In this document: positions 1 to 6,423 of the stretch, piece by piece
Layout of the letters: the number at the start of each line of letters is the position of its first letter
How positions within the stretch are numbered: the stretch's first letter is position 1
From: an uncultured Oscillospiraceae bacterium
GTDB lineage: Bacteria > Bacillota > Clostridia > Oscillospirales > Acutalibacteraceae
Direction of reading: 5' to 3'
Assembly (NCBI GenBank): GCA_900540295.1
Contig: UQFM01000039.1
Span: 1-16,803, forward strand
DNA length: 16,803 bases
Program-made: the position numbers and the translations under genes
Notes under the pieces: model-generated
What the model saw: only the letters and a program-made list of their open reading frames with translations
Database searches by the model: none
Told to the model about the DNA's origin: nothing

Positions 1-49
1 ACGAGATACTGATCGGTCTCGTGGGCTCGGAGATGTGTATAAGAGACAG
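1..49 (+). other. Illumina Nextera i7/read-2 adapter (artefact)
   Basis: These bases match a Nextera library adapter, not a genome. Positions 1-7 (ACGAGAT) are the end of the P7 flow-cell primer. Positions 8-15 (ACTGATCG) sit where the 8-base i7 index belongs. Positions 16-30 (GTCTCGTGGGCTCGG) are the read-2 adapter stem, and 31-49 (AGATGTGTATAAGAGACAG) are the 19-bp Tn5 mosaic end. Genomic sequence therefore begins at about position 50. The mosaic end should not be read as a natural Tn5 transposon end. Confidence 0.98.
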
Positions 50-86
50 CCTGTGGTTTGCGGGTACAATTCTCTTAATAAATTCT

Positions 87-128
87 AAAAAGGCATTGCT
101 GACTTATGCAGTCGGCAATGCCTTTTTT
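87..128 (+). terminator. Intrinsic terminator of an upstream unit
   Basis: A 12-bp stem (92-103 with 111-122, one G-U wobble) surrounds the loop TTATGCA. It is flanked by A residues on the left (87-91) and six T residues on the right (123-128). This is a strong rho-independent terminator for a transcript entering from the left; the flanking A/T symmetry would let it work in both directions. It isolates the following operon from upstream transcription. Confidence 0.9.
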
Positions 129-200
129 CGGTTGAACCGTTCTTCGGTATCCGTAAAATTCAAATAATCTTCCGTATTTTGTAAAAATATGAAAATTTCA

Positions 201-227
201 TGTCACCTTTTGCGCTGTATACACGTC
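201..227 (+). promoter_or_regulatory. Candidate ECF-sigma promoter of the O-acetylation operon
   Basis: TGTCAC (201-206) and CGTC (224-227) are 17 bp apart. This resembles the Bacillus ECF pattern (TGAAAC-like -35 box, about 16 bp, CGTC-like -10 box) used by SigM, SigV and SigX. The site lies about 40 bp before the first gene of an operon that itself encodes an ECF factor, so autoregulation is plausible. The palindrome ATGAAA-A-TTTCAT (189-201) abuts the -35 box, and a second inverted repeat, TTCCGTA (170-176) with TACGGAA (234-240), brackets the promoter. No good sigma-A promoter was seen here. The match is by eye and uses a degenerate consensus. Confidence 0.45.
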
Positions 228-265
228 TGTAATTACGGAAACACAAAAGCGAGGGCACAATTATT

Positions 266-1660
266 ATGGTATTCAGCAGTTTGCAATTTATTTTCATTTT
301 TATGCCTGTTTTCTTCGGGTTCTATTATGCAGTACCCAATCGCCTAAAAAACGGTGTATTGCTTATAGGCAGTCTGTGCTTTTATTTTGTCGGCACACTG
401 TCTCATCCCGAGCATTTTATTCTGTTTTTAGTCAGTATTTTAATCGACTTTTTTGCAGGTCTGCTAATAGAACGGCACAAAAAACATAAAAAGATTTTTC
501 TTTTCATCGGTATTCTTTTTCATTTGCTTGCCCTTTGTGTGTTTAAATATCTCGGCTTTATCTTCGGCGAGGTCAGCCGACTGCTTCCCGACTTCGATTG
601 GACGGTCAAGCTGATTCTGCCTATCGGCATTTCCTTTTACACGTTTCAGGGCATTTCGTATCTTGCGGATGTGTACAAAGGCAAAGTATCTGCCGAAAAA
701 AGCTTACTTCGGTATGCCGTCTACATATCTATGTTCGCACAACTGATTGCCGGTCCGATTGTCACATACAGTCAGGTGCAAAAGCAATTGCACCGCAGGA
801 AAATCAGCAAAGCCTCTGTCAGGCGCGGTTTCGGTATATTCATATTCGGATTGGGCTTAAAAGTGCTGCTTGCCAACCCCATCGGAAAGTTATGGACACA
901 GACCTGCGCCATCGGCTTTGAAAGTATCTCTACACCGCTTGCGTGGATGGCGGTCGCGGCATTTTCCCTGCAAATCTATTTTGATTTCTTCGGATATTCC
1001 CAAATGGCAATCGGGCTCGGTCAAATGCTCGGATTTAACTTGCCGCAAAATTTTGACCATCCGTACCAAAGCCTTACGATGACGGAATTTTGGCGGCGGT
1101 GGCATATCACGCTTGGCTCATGGTTCAGAGATTACGTGTACATTCCGCTCGGCGGCAACCGAAACGGCACGCTCCCGACCGTCCGAAATTTAGGAATTGT
1201 ATGGATACTGACGGGCATATGGCACGGTGCAGGCTATAATTTTTTACTGTGGGGCGCAGTTCTGTTTCTGATTATTCTCACCGAAAAATTCCTTACGGGG
1301 AAGTTTTTAAATAAAGTGCCGTTTATCGGGCACTTGTATATGCTGTTTCTCATCCCCCTGACCTGGGCGATTTTTGCGGTTGCGGATATAGGTCAGCTCA
1401 CCATACTTTTTACACGGCTGTTCCCGTTTTTCGGGCAGGGCGCTTGGTCGGTATTTCGGTACGATTATCTGAAATATTTAGAACAGTATTATCCTTTTTT
1501 TATCGCAGGTATTTTGCTTTCCGCGAAACTGCCGTTCCGCATTTTAAAAAACTTAAAAAACAGAGTCGTTATATGGAGCATACTCGCTGTTTTGTTCGGC
1601 GCAAGCGTGTACTGTATGTACCGCGGTTTTGACGACCCGTTTTTATATTTTAGATTTTGA
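266..1660 (+). CDS. MBOAT-family membrane O-acyltransferase (AlgI/PatA-like)
   Basis: A 464-residue polytopic membrane protein of the MBOAT family, which moves acetyl groups across the membrane for O-acetylation of extracytoplasmic polysaccharides (alginate AlgI, peptidoglycan PatA, teichoic acid DltB). The diagnostic segment is FWRRWHITLGSWFRDYVYIP at residues 275-294, followed by GGNR. The invariant catalytic histidine is His320 in TGIWHGAGYN. Length fits the AlgI/PatA group (about 450-520). The ATG at 266 follows GAGGG at 251-255. The gene is first of four: 12 bp separate it from the SGNH partner, and an ECF sigma/anti-sigma pair follows. AlgI-type MBOATs normally work with an SGNH partner, so these two are probably one enzyme system. 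The acceptor polymer cannot be read from sequence; peptidoglycan is inferred from the RsiV-like gene downstream. Confidence 0.93.
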   Translation: MVFSSLQFIFIFMPVFFGFYYAVPNRLKNGVLLIGSLCFYFVGTLSHPEHFILFLVSILIDFFAGLLIERHKKHKKIFLFIGILFHLLALCVFKYLGFIFGEVSRLLPDFDWTVKLILPIGISFYTFQGISYLADVYKGKVSAEKSLLRYAVYISMFAQLIAGPIVTYSQVQKQLHRRKISKASVRRGFGIFIFGLGLKVLLANPIGKLWTQTCAIGFESISTPLAWMAVAAFSLQIYFDFFGYSQMAIGLGQMLGFNLPQNFDHPYQSLTMTEFWRRWHITLGSWFRDYVYIPLGGNRNGTLPTVRNLGIVWILTGIWHGAGYNFLLWGAVLFLIILTEKFLTGKFLNKVPFIGHLYMLFLIPLTWAIFAVADIGQLTILFTRLFPFFGQGAWSVFRYDYLKYLEQYYPFFIAGILLSAKLPFRILKNLKNRVVIWSILAVLFGASVYCMYRGFDDPFLYFRF

Positions 1661-1672
1661 GAGGTTAAAGTT

Positions 1673-2431
1673 ATGAAAAAATCCAATGCAATCACACTTG
1701 CAACCATCGGCATTTTAATCGTTGCCGTGCTTCTGTTTTGCCTGTTTTCCACAGCGCAGTCTGTCAACACTGCAAACACAACCGAAGCACCTTCCCAAAC
1801 AAGCACCGATGCTCCCCCGCCCGCCGACGCCGCCGCAGCGAAAGAAGAAAATATTTCCATGGGAGACGCTTTATTTATCGGCGATTCCAGAACCGTCGGA
1901 TTAATGGAATACGCACAGATGGCAGACGCAGACTTTTTCGCGAACACGGGTATGAGCGTATTCAACATTCATAAAAAGCCTGTTTCTGTCCCGCAGGTAG
2001 GGAAAGTTACACTGACAGAGTTGCTAAATCACAAAAAATACGATAAGATTTATATTATGCTCGGTATCAACGAAATCGGCTATAACGCCGACAATACTGT
2101 GGAAAAATACAGAGAATTGCTGGCATTTATTCAGGAAAAACAACCGAATGCCATTCTCATTATACAGGCAAACCTGCACGTAACAAAAGAGCGCTCGGAT
2201 AACGATAAAACCACAAACAATCCGACGATTGACAGGCTGAATACCGCGCTTTCCAAGCTTGCGGACGGCAAAAAGATTTTTTATTTAGACGCCAATCCCG
2301 TATTTGACGATGCGGGCGGGAATTTATCTGCGGACAAGGCAGGGGACGCGGCGCATCTCCGCGCAAAGTACTATGCAGAATGGGGCAAGTGGATTCTTAC
2401 ACAAACTGCCGCATTCGTTCGGGAGGGTTGA
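1673..2431 (+). CDS. Membrane-anchored SGNH hydrolase-like acetyltransferase partner
   Basis: A 252-residue protein with an N-terminal membrane anchor (about residues 7-26), a Thr/Ala/Pro-rich linker (about 30-58) and an extracytoplasmic SGNH/GDSL domain. The catalytic blocks are intact: block I FIGDSRTVG with nucleophile Ser72, block III LGINEIG with Asn133, and a C-terminal DAAHL giving the Asp225-x-x-His228 pair. Such domains paired with an MBOAT protein (as in PatB and AlgX/AlgJ) transfer the exported acetyl group to the polymer; relatives can instead be deacetylases. GAGAGG at 1659-1664, overlapping the previous stop, is a good ribosome site for the ATG at 1673. The 3' end carries the ribosome site of the downstream sigma gene, so translation of the two is probably coupled. 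Confidence 0.87.
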   Translation: MKKSNAITLATIGILIVAVLLFCLFSTAQSVNTANTTEAPSQTSTDAPPPADAAAAKEENISMGDALFIGDSRTVGLMEYAQMADADFFANTGMSVFNIHKKPVSVPQVGKVTLTELLNHKKYDKIYIMLGINEIGYNADNTVEKYRELLAFIQEKQPNAILIIQANLHVTKERSDNDKTTNNPTIDRLNTALSKLADGKKIFYLDANPVFDDAGGNLSADKAGDAAHLRAKYYAEWGKWILTQTAAFVREG

Positions 2432-2433
2432 TT

Positions 2434-2922
2434 TTGACCGAAAAAGACAAATTTTGCGAATATATACGGTCATATGAAAACGCTATGTACGCGTTGGCTT
2501 TTTCTATTGTAAGAAATACGTCCGACGCCGGAGAGGTCGTCAGCGAAGCGATATACCGCGCTTACAGGAATTTTGATACTTTAAAGAACGAAAAAGCCTT
2601 TAAACCGTGGATACTTCGCATTGTGCACAACACCGCGGTTGAAATGATACGCAAAAATTCCAAAGTCATTTCCATAGAAAAAATACCGGATATCCCTGAC
2701 AACCGTGCGGAACAGGAAATAACCGAACGGCTTGCACTCCGCAGTGCCGTGGAAAGTTTGAAACAGCCGTACCGCACCGTTGTGATACTGTTTTACTATG
2801 AAAACCTTTCGGCACTCCAAATCGCGCAAATTACAAATACAAATGCAGTTGCCGTAAAGAAACAGCTTTCCCGTGCAAGAAAAATGCTGTCGGAAATTTT
2901 AAAGGAGGATTTTAACGGATGA
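2434..2922 (+). CDS. ECF sigma factor (SigV-like)
   Basis: A 162-residue RNA polymerase sigma-70 factor of the ECF group, with only regions 2 and 4. Region 2 covers about residues 8-78, including FKPWILRIVHNTAVEMIRK (promoter melting and -10 recognition). Region 4 is about 103-158, with the helix-turn-helix around IAQITNTNAVAVKKQLSRAR. The start chosen is TTG at 2434, because GGGAGGG at 2421-2427 lies 6 bases before it; an upstream ATG at 2380 has no such site and lies inside the previous gene. The stop overlaps the next start as ATGA, the classic coupling of a sigma factor with its antagonist. The RsiV-like partner and the O-acetylation genes point to a SigV-type role; the SigV assignment is inferred from context. 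Confidence 0.9.
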   Translation: MTEKDKFCEYIRSYENAMYALAFSIVRNTSDAGEVVSEAIYRAYRNFDTLKNEKAFKPWILRIVHNTAVEMIRKNSKVISIEKIPDIPDNRAEQEITERLALRSAVESLKQPYRTVVILFYYENLSALQIAQITNTNAVAVKKQLSRARKMLSEILKEDFNG

Positions 2923-3809
2923 ATCATTTTGACAGAATCTTAAAAGCCAAAGCCGCAGAAGAACAGTCGGAAATCCCAGCCTCTGTAAAAGACAAAATTG
3001 AAAAAACACTTGCCGATTTGCCCGAAAAGAAAGCAAAGCCCGCCTCGGTTCGGGTATTGCCCAAAGCGGCAGCAGCCGCAGCCTGCTTTATTTTTATCGT
3101 TTTTTTCTTGTTTCCCAATATAAGTGTGACTTATGCACATGCTTTGGAGCAACTCCCCGTTATCGGCGACCTTGTGCGGGTCGTCACCATTCGCAATTAT
3201 TTTTATGCGGACGAGTACCACGAATTGGATGTGGACGTACCGCAGGTAGATATTGAGAACAGCGAAGCCTTTGATTTAATCAATAAGGACATAGACGAAC
3301 TGACAGACGCCCTTGTACAGCAATTCTATTCGGATTTAGCGGCTATCGGCGATGACGGACACGGCTCCGTTTATGCAGACTATCAAACCGTGACCGATAC
3401 AGAGCGTTGGTTTACATTGAAAATCAGAGTTACGGAAGCGTCGGGCAGCAGTAACACATATTTTAAATATTATCATGTAAACAAACAGACAGGCAGTATT
3501 GTCCGCCTTGGTGACTTGGCGGCGGATAATCGGTTCTATGAATGTATAGAACAGGAAATTCAAAAACAAATGCGCACGGAAATGGAGCAAAACAGCGACC
3601 TGATTTACTGGACGGAAGACAGCGTTATCGGAAAAGATTTGCGTTCTGTTTCCCCTGACCACAATTTCTATTGGAATAAAGACGGTGACCTTGTCATTCC
3701 CTTCGACAAATACGAAATTGCACCCGGCTATATGGGAACACCTGAATTTACGATTTCTAAAGAACTGCTGAAAGACGTTATGAAAAGCGAATTCAGGGAT
3801 AAAATCTAA
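2919..3809 (+). CDS. rsiV: RsiV-like transmembrane anti-sigma factor (DUF4163/DUF3298)
   Basis: A 296-residue single-pass protein. The cytoplasmic N-terminus (1-47), which would hold the sigma factor, is followed by a membrane helix (about 49-66). A signal-peptidase-like AHA site sits at 73-75, just before a conserved-looking PVIGDLVRVVTIRNY stretch. The outer part resembles DUF4163 (about 85-175) and DUF3298 (about 180-288, with FDKYEIAPGYMGTPEF near its end). Length and order match B. subtilis RsiV (about 285 aa). In that protein, lysozyme binding outside the cell allows signal peptidase cleavage, then site-2 proteolysis, releasing SigV. The start overlaps the sigma stop, and AGGAGG-like AAAGGAGG lies just upstream. 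Lysozyme as the ligand is inferred by family; other DUF3298 anti-sigma proteins may sense other signals. Confidence 0.82.
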   Translation: MNHFDRILKAKAAEEQSEIPASVKDKIEKTLADLPEKKAKPASVRVLPKAAAAAACFIFIVFFLFPNISVTYAHALEQLPVIGDLVRVVTIRNYFYADEYHELDVDVPQVDIENSEAFDLINKDIDELTDALVQQFYSDLAAIGDDGHGSVYADYQTVTDTERWFTLKIRVTEASGSSNTYFKYYHVNKQTGSIVRLGDLAADNRFYECIEQEIQKQMRTEMEQNSDLIYWTEDSVIGKDLRSVSPDHNFYWNKDGDLVIPFDKYEIAPGYMGTPEFTISKELLKDVMKSEFRDKI

Positions 3810-3820
3810 TTCAGAAAGCA

Positions 3821-3856
3821 AAAACACGTCCTAAGCTTTCGCTTAGGGCGTGTTTT
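3821..3856. terminator. Bidirectional terminator between convergent genes
   Basis: A 15-bp stem, 3821-3835 with 3842-3856 (one G-U wobble), closes on a CTTTCG loop. The outer end is AAAA/TTTT, so U tracts exist in both directions. It ends the rsiV operon on the + strand and the XRE regulator gene on the - strand. Confidence 0.92.
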
Positions 3857-3881
3857 CGTCTTTGTGTAAAACAGGTTTCGT

Positions 3882-4487
3882 TTAATGCGTCAGCCGTTTT
3901 TTGCAATACGATACTTTACCGCAGTGCGGGCATTTCAGCTGTCTTGTTGTGATTGTATGCGGACCTTTGACATACGCCCCCGCCGTCGGCACAAACCGTG
4001 CACCGCATTTTCGGCACTCGTAGGTTCCCGCGCTCAAATCCAATGCGCAGGCAACGGCGATACCGCTGACGATTTCAATCACGGCAATTCCAATCAGTAC
4101 AATGCGCAGCCATGTTTCCATTTCGAGCATCTGCACAAGTACGCAAAGCGCAATCGCCGACAAAAGCGCCATTACCGACACCACAGCCGCCAAAACGATT
4201 TTCTTTTTGCTTTCTTCTTTTTCCTGTACCAAATGCATCATATTTTCCTCCGCTTTCTGTTTGTAGTTCGCATCGGTTACGTCCTCACCCGAAAGCAGTT
4301 CATTCACATTGATGTGCAGTGCATCACAAAGCGGCAGCATCAGAGAAACCTCGGGCATACCGTTCCCGCATTCCCACTTGCTGACGGTTTTGTCGCTGAT
4401 ACCTAAAATATCGGCAAGCTGACGCTGTGTATATCCTGCCGCCTTTCGCTTTTGTGCAATAAACTGTCCGATTTTGATTTGGTCCAT
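3882..4487 (-). CDS. XRE-family regulator with two TM helices and a zinc ribbon
   Basis: A 201-residue protein with three parts. A Cro/C1-type helix-turn-helix occupies residues 5-66 (IGQFIAQKRKAAGYTQRQLA, then ISDKTVSKWECGNGMPEVS). A charged linker (about 70-96) leads to two membrane helices (about 97-119 and 127-149). A C-terminal zinc ribbon has Cys158/Cys161 (CRKC) and Cys186/Cys189 (CPHC). ATG at 4487 was chosen because AAAGGA lies upstream at 11-base spacing; a longer reading from 4532 has no ribosome site and would add 15 residues before the HTH. The protein would be a membrane-tethered DNA-binding regulator. Its signal and targets are unknown; the divergent TVP38 gene and its own promoter are natural candidates. 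Confidence 0.88.
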   Translation of the reverse strand: MDQIKIGQFIAQKRKAAGYTQRQLADILGISDKTVSKWECGNGMPEVSLMLPLCDALHINVNELLSGEDVTDANYKQKAEENMMHLVQEKEESKKKIVLAAVVSVMALLSAIALCVLVQMLEMETWLRIVLIGIAVIEIVSGIAVACALDLSAGTYECRKCGARFVPTAGAYVKGPHTITTRQLKCPHCGKVSYCKKRLTH

Positions 4488-4556
4488 AACCGACGCCGTC
4501 CTTTCTTCGAATGGTTTTATTGTATGATGCATTTATACAAAAGCACACACACGCAC

Positions 4557-4587
4557 CGTAGAATTTACCGATTTTCGGTACTCTACG
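4557..4587. repeat. Imperfect inverted repeat in the XRE 5' leader
   Basis: CGTAGA (4557-4562) pairs with TCTACG (4582-4587), and TACCG (4566-4570) pairs with CGGTA (4576-4580), around an ATTTT loop with a small asymmetric bulge. It lies downstream of the proposed XRE promoter, so it would be in the 5' UTR of that gene. It could be an operator for the XRE protein or an RNA hairpin. There is no U tract, so it is not an obvious terminator. Confidence 0.55.
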
Positions 4588-4632
4588 AAACGTGGATACC
4601 GCACTTCGCGCAAATTTATCCTATTGGCATAG

Positions 4633-4661
4633 ATTTTATCACGCAGGCGCATACTTGTAAA
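4633..4661 (-). promoter_or_regulatory. Sigma-A promoter for the XRE regulator
   Basis: On the - strand, TTTACA (4661-4656) and TAAAAT (4638-4633) are 17 bp apart, and TG one base before the -10 box makes it extended. Transcription would start near 4626, giving a 5' UTR of about 140 bases that contains the inverted repeat at 4557-4587. Confidence 0.6.
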
Positions 4662-4690
4662 GCGACACAGATTTTCTGTACTGCAAGTGA

Positions 4691-4719
4691 TTTCTTTTTT
4701 TTAAGATTTGTGTTACAAT
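4691..4719 (+). promoter_or_regulatory. Extended -10 promoter for the TVP38/ylmH unit
   Basis: TGTTACAAT (4711-4719) is an extended -10 element (TGn-TACAAT). The -35 region, TTTCTT at 4691-4696, is weak and lies in a T-rich run. The start of transcription would be near 4726, leaving only about 18 bases before the ATG at 4744. This excludes the more upstream TTG at 4708 as a start codon. Confidence 0.6.
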
Positions 4720-4743
4720 ACATACAAGTCCAATCGGAAAGGA

Positions 4744-5451
4744 ATGTTCATCATTACCGAAAAGAAAAAGGAAATTTTGAAACTGCTGTTAAAAATCGCC
4801 GTTACTTTGGCTGTGTTTACAGCGGTACTCCTGAATTACGATACATTAACCCACTTAGATATGCGTACACTCGCCGCAGCCGCGCCGTCCCTGTTTGCCG
4901 CTTTGCTGACAGTACTCGGTGTATATGTGCTGAAAGGGCTTGTGTTTGTAATTCCCGCATCCCTGTTTTATGTTTCTGTCGGCATGGCGTTTGAGCCGCT
5001 GACCGCAGTCGCAGTCAATTTGGCAGGGATTCTGCTGGAAGTGATTGTATCCTATGTATTCGGATTGTTTTTGGGCGGGGACTACATCGGGAAGCTTTTA
5101 CAGTCTAAAAAAGGCGGGCAGAAAATCTTAGAAATGCAGGCAAAACGCAGCGGCGCGGCCTCCGTGTTTGTAATGCGTTTACTGCCCGTGTTCCCCATTG
5201 ATTTCGTCAGCCTGTTCCTCGGCGGCAGTAAATATCCGTTTTGGAAATATCTGCTTTTGTCCGTTGCAGGCATTGCCCCGCGTGTCATCCTGTTCACCCT
5301 GCTCGGCGACACTATTTACGATTACATCCCGATGAAACTGATTATCACACTGATTTTGATTGCCGTACCTGCGGCGGCGGTTGCAATTCTCGCGCGTGTG
5401 CTGTACCGCCGCAAAATATCCGCCAAAGGAGAACGCATCCGCAATGACTGA
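4744..5451 (+). CDS. TVP38/TMEM64-family (DedA-like) membrane protein
   Basis: A 235-residue integral membrane protein of the TVP38/TMEM64 (SNARE-associated/VTT) family. Bacterial members are thought to move or scramble lipids, but their substrates are mostly unknown. Typical blocks are an N-terminal helix (12-30), the hydrophobic YVLKGLVFVIPASLFYVSVG at 61-80, RLLPVFPIDFVSLFLGGSKY at 145-164 with its conserved Arg and Pro-x-Asp, and the following PFWKYLLLSVAGIAPR. Length fits the family. The start is not certain: GGAAAGGA (4736-4743) touches the ATG at 4744, too close for normal initiation, while ATT at 4753 would have normal spacing. The stop overlaps ylmH by 8 bases, so the two genes are co-transcribed. 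Confidence 0.88.
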   Translation: MFIITEKKKEILKLLLKIAVTLAVFTAVLLNYDTLTHLDMRTLAAAAPSLFAALLTVLGVYVLKGLVFVIPASLFYVSVGMAFEPLTAVAVNLAGILLEVIVSYVFGLFLGGDYIGKLLQSKKGGQKILEMQAKRSGAASVFVMRLLPVFPIDFVSLFLGGSKYPFWKYLLLSVAGIAPRVILFTLLGDTIYDYIPMKLIITLILIAVPAAAVAILARVLYRRKISAKGERIRND

Positions 5452-6193
5452 TAACGATTCCGCACTGCGCCGCAGATTTGAAGAACTCGGTGACCGCGCC
5501 GAAACACGGCGATGCTGCATCTTTTCGGATTTTCTAAACCTGCACGAGCAAAGCGTACTACAGAATATGCGTCTGCCACACCGCTTTGTGCTGTTCGGCG
5601 GGTTTCCGTCGGCGGAACGAAAGTGCGTCTGCTTCGGGACAACAGACGAAATACAGGCGCAGGTAAACGCGCCGTTTGTCCTTTTGAAAATCGCACCCGC
5701 ACAGCAAAAATTTGCAGATACACTCACACATCGGGATTTTCTCGGCAGTATTTTGGCGTTGGGACTGCGCCGTGAAATGCTCGGCGATATTCTTCTTTCC
5801 GAAAACTGCGGTTATGTGTTTTGTATGGAAAGCATAGCGGGATTCATCACCGACAATTTGGAACGCGTACGGCACACAAGCGTGCGTATTACCCGCACAG
5901 CGGAGTTGCCACAAACACTGACACAAGAACCCGAACCGCAGTCAGTTGTCGTTGCGAGCGAGCGGTTGGACGCACTTTTGGCATCCGTTTTTTGTCTTTC
6001 CCGCAGTGAAGCGCAAAAGCTGATTGCCGCAGAGCGCGTATTTGCAGATAACTGTGTCTGCACCCGCTCCGATACGGTTTTAAAAGAAAACTGCATGGTT
6101 TCCGCACGCGGATTCGGGCGGTTTCGCTATCTCGGTATTGACCGTGAAACCAAAAAAGGAAAACTGCGTGTGGCAGTGCAGATTTTCAAATAA
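5444..6193 (+). CDS. ylmH: YlmH-family S4-domain RNA-binding protein
   Basis: A 249-residue protein recognisable as YlmH by its central block HRDFLGSILALGLRREMLGD (residues 96-115) and a C-terminal S4 RNA-binding domain (about 173-235, starting SERLDALLASVFCLSRSEAQ). YlmH is a cytoplasmic RNA/ribosome-binding protein usually encoded in the Gram-positive division cluster near sepF and divIVA. Work in Bacillus subtilis connects it with ribosome-associated quality control as an RqcP relative. Here it overlaps a TVP38 gene by 8 bases, and no division gene is in view. The ATG at 5444 follows AAAGGAGA (5425-5432); the longer reading from 5360 lies inside the upstream gene and is rejected. Length matches the family (about 255). 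Confidence 0.9.
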   Translation: MTDNDSALRRRFEELGDRAETRRCCIFSDFLNLHEQSVLQNMRLPHRFVLFGGFPSAERKCVCFGTTDEIQAQVNAPFVLLKIAPAQQKFADTLTHRDFLGSILALGLRREMLGDILLSENCGYVFCMESIAGFITDNLERVRHTSVRITRTAELPQTLTQEPEPQSVVVASERLDALLASVFCLSRSEAQKLIAAERVFADNCVCTRSDTVLKENCMVSARGFGRFRYLGIDRETKKGKLRVAVQIFK

Positions 6194-6213
6194 TTCCCGT
6201 CAATCGAAAAAAC

Positions 6214-6383
6214 CTGTCATTCTGAGGCAAAGCCGAAGAATCTCCCGCAGTGCGAAGTAAATTTGATAAGCACGTAAGGACGCTATAATCAACAAACCTC
6301 TTTCCGCTCCCTCACAGAGGGAGCTGGTACACACGAAGTGTGTGCCTGAGGGAGTGTTTCTTTGTCCATCCGCAAAATTCGCA
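6214..6383. repeat. Palindrome-rich interspersed repeat, copy A
   Basis: This gene-free stretch shares several blocks in order with 11396-11500: CTGTCATTCTGAG, GCTATAATCA-CAAA-CTCTTT, TGAGGGAGT and a TTGTCCnTCCG block. It contains GCTCCCTC-ACA-GAGGGAGC (6306-6324), a 9-bp stem around GAA (6326-6334 with 6338-6346), and CTCCCTCA (6307-6314), which can alternatively pair with TGAGGGAG (6347-6354), giving a cruciform. No coding potential was seen. It resembles the short intergenic repeats found in gut clostridia. Confidence 0.8.
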
Positions 6384-6423
6384 AAAAATATATTGATTTG
6401 CAAATTGTAGGGATCGGCGAAGA

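Noticed and set aside
31..49. Tn5 mosaic end suggesting a transposon boundary
   Set aside because: It is preceded exactly by the Nextera read-2 stem, index and P7 tail, so it is a library adapter.
50..88. Possible last 12 codons of an upstream gene, ending in TAA at 86-88 just before the terminator
   Set aside because: The fragment is too short to recognise, and the other two frames are also open or nearly so.
1489..1968. A 159-codon - strand frame
   Set aside because: It lies across the MBOAT/SGNH junction, opposite two recognisable genes, and has no family features.
3336..3827. A 163-codon - strand frame
   Set aside because: It is the antisense shadow of the RsiV-like gene and runs into its terminator.
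5179..5727. A 182-codon - strand frame
   Set aside because: It is antisense to the TVP38 and ylmH genes, with Cys/Arg-rich low-quality composition and no ribosome site of note.
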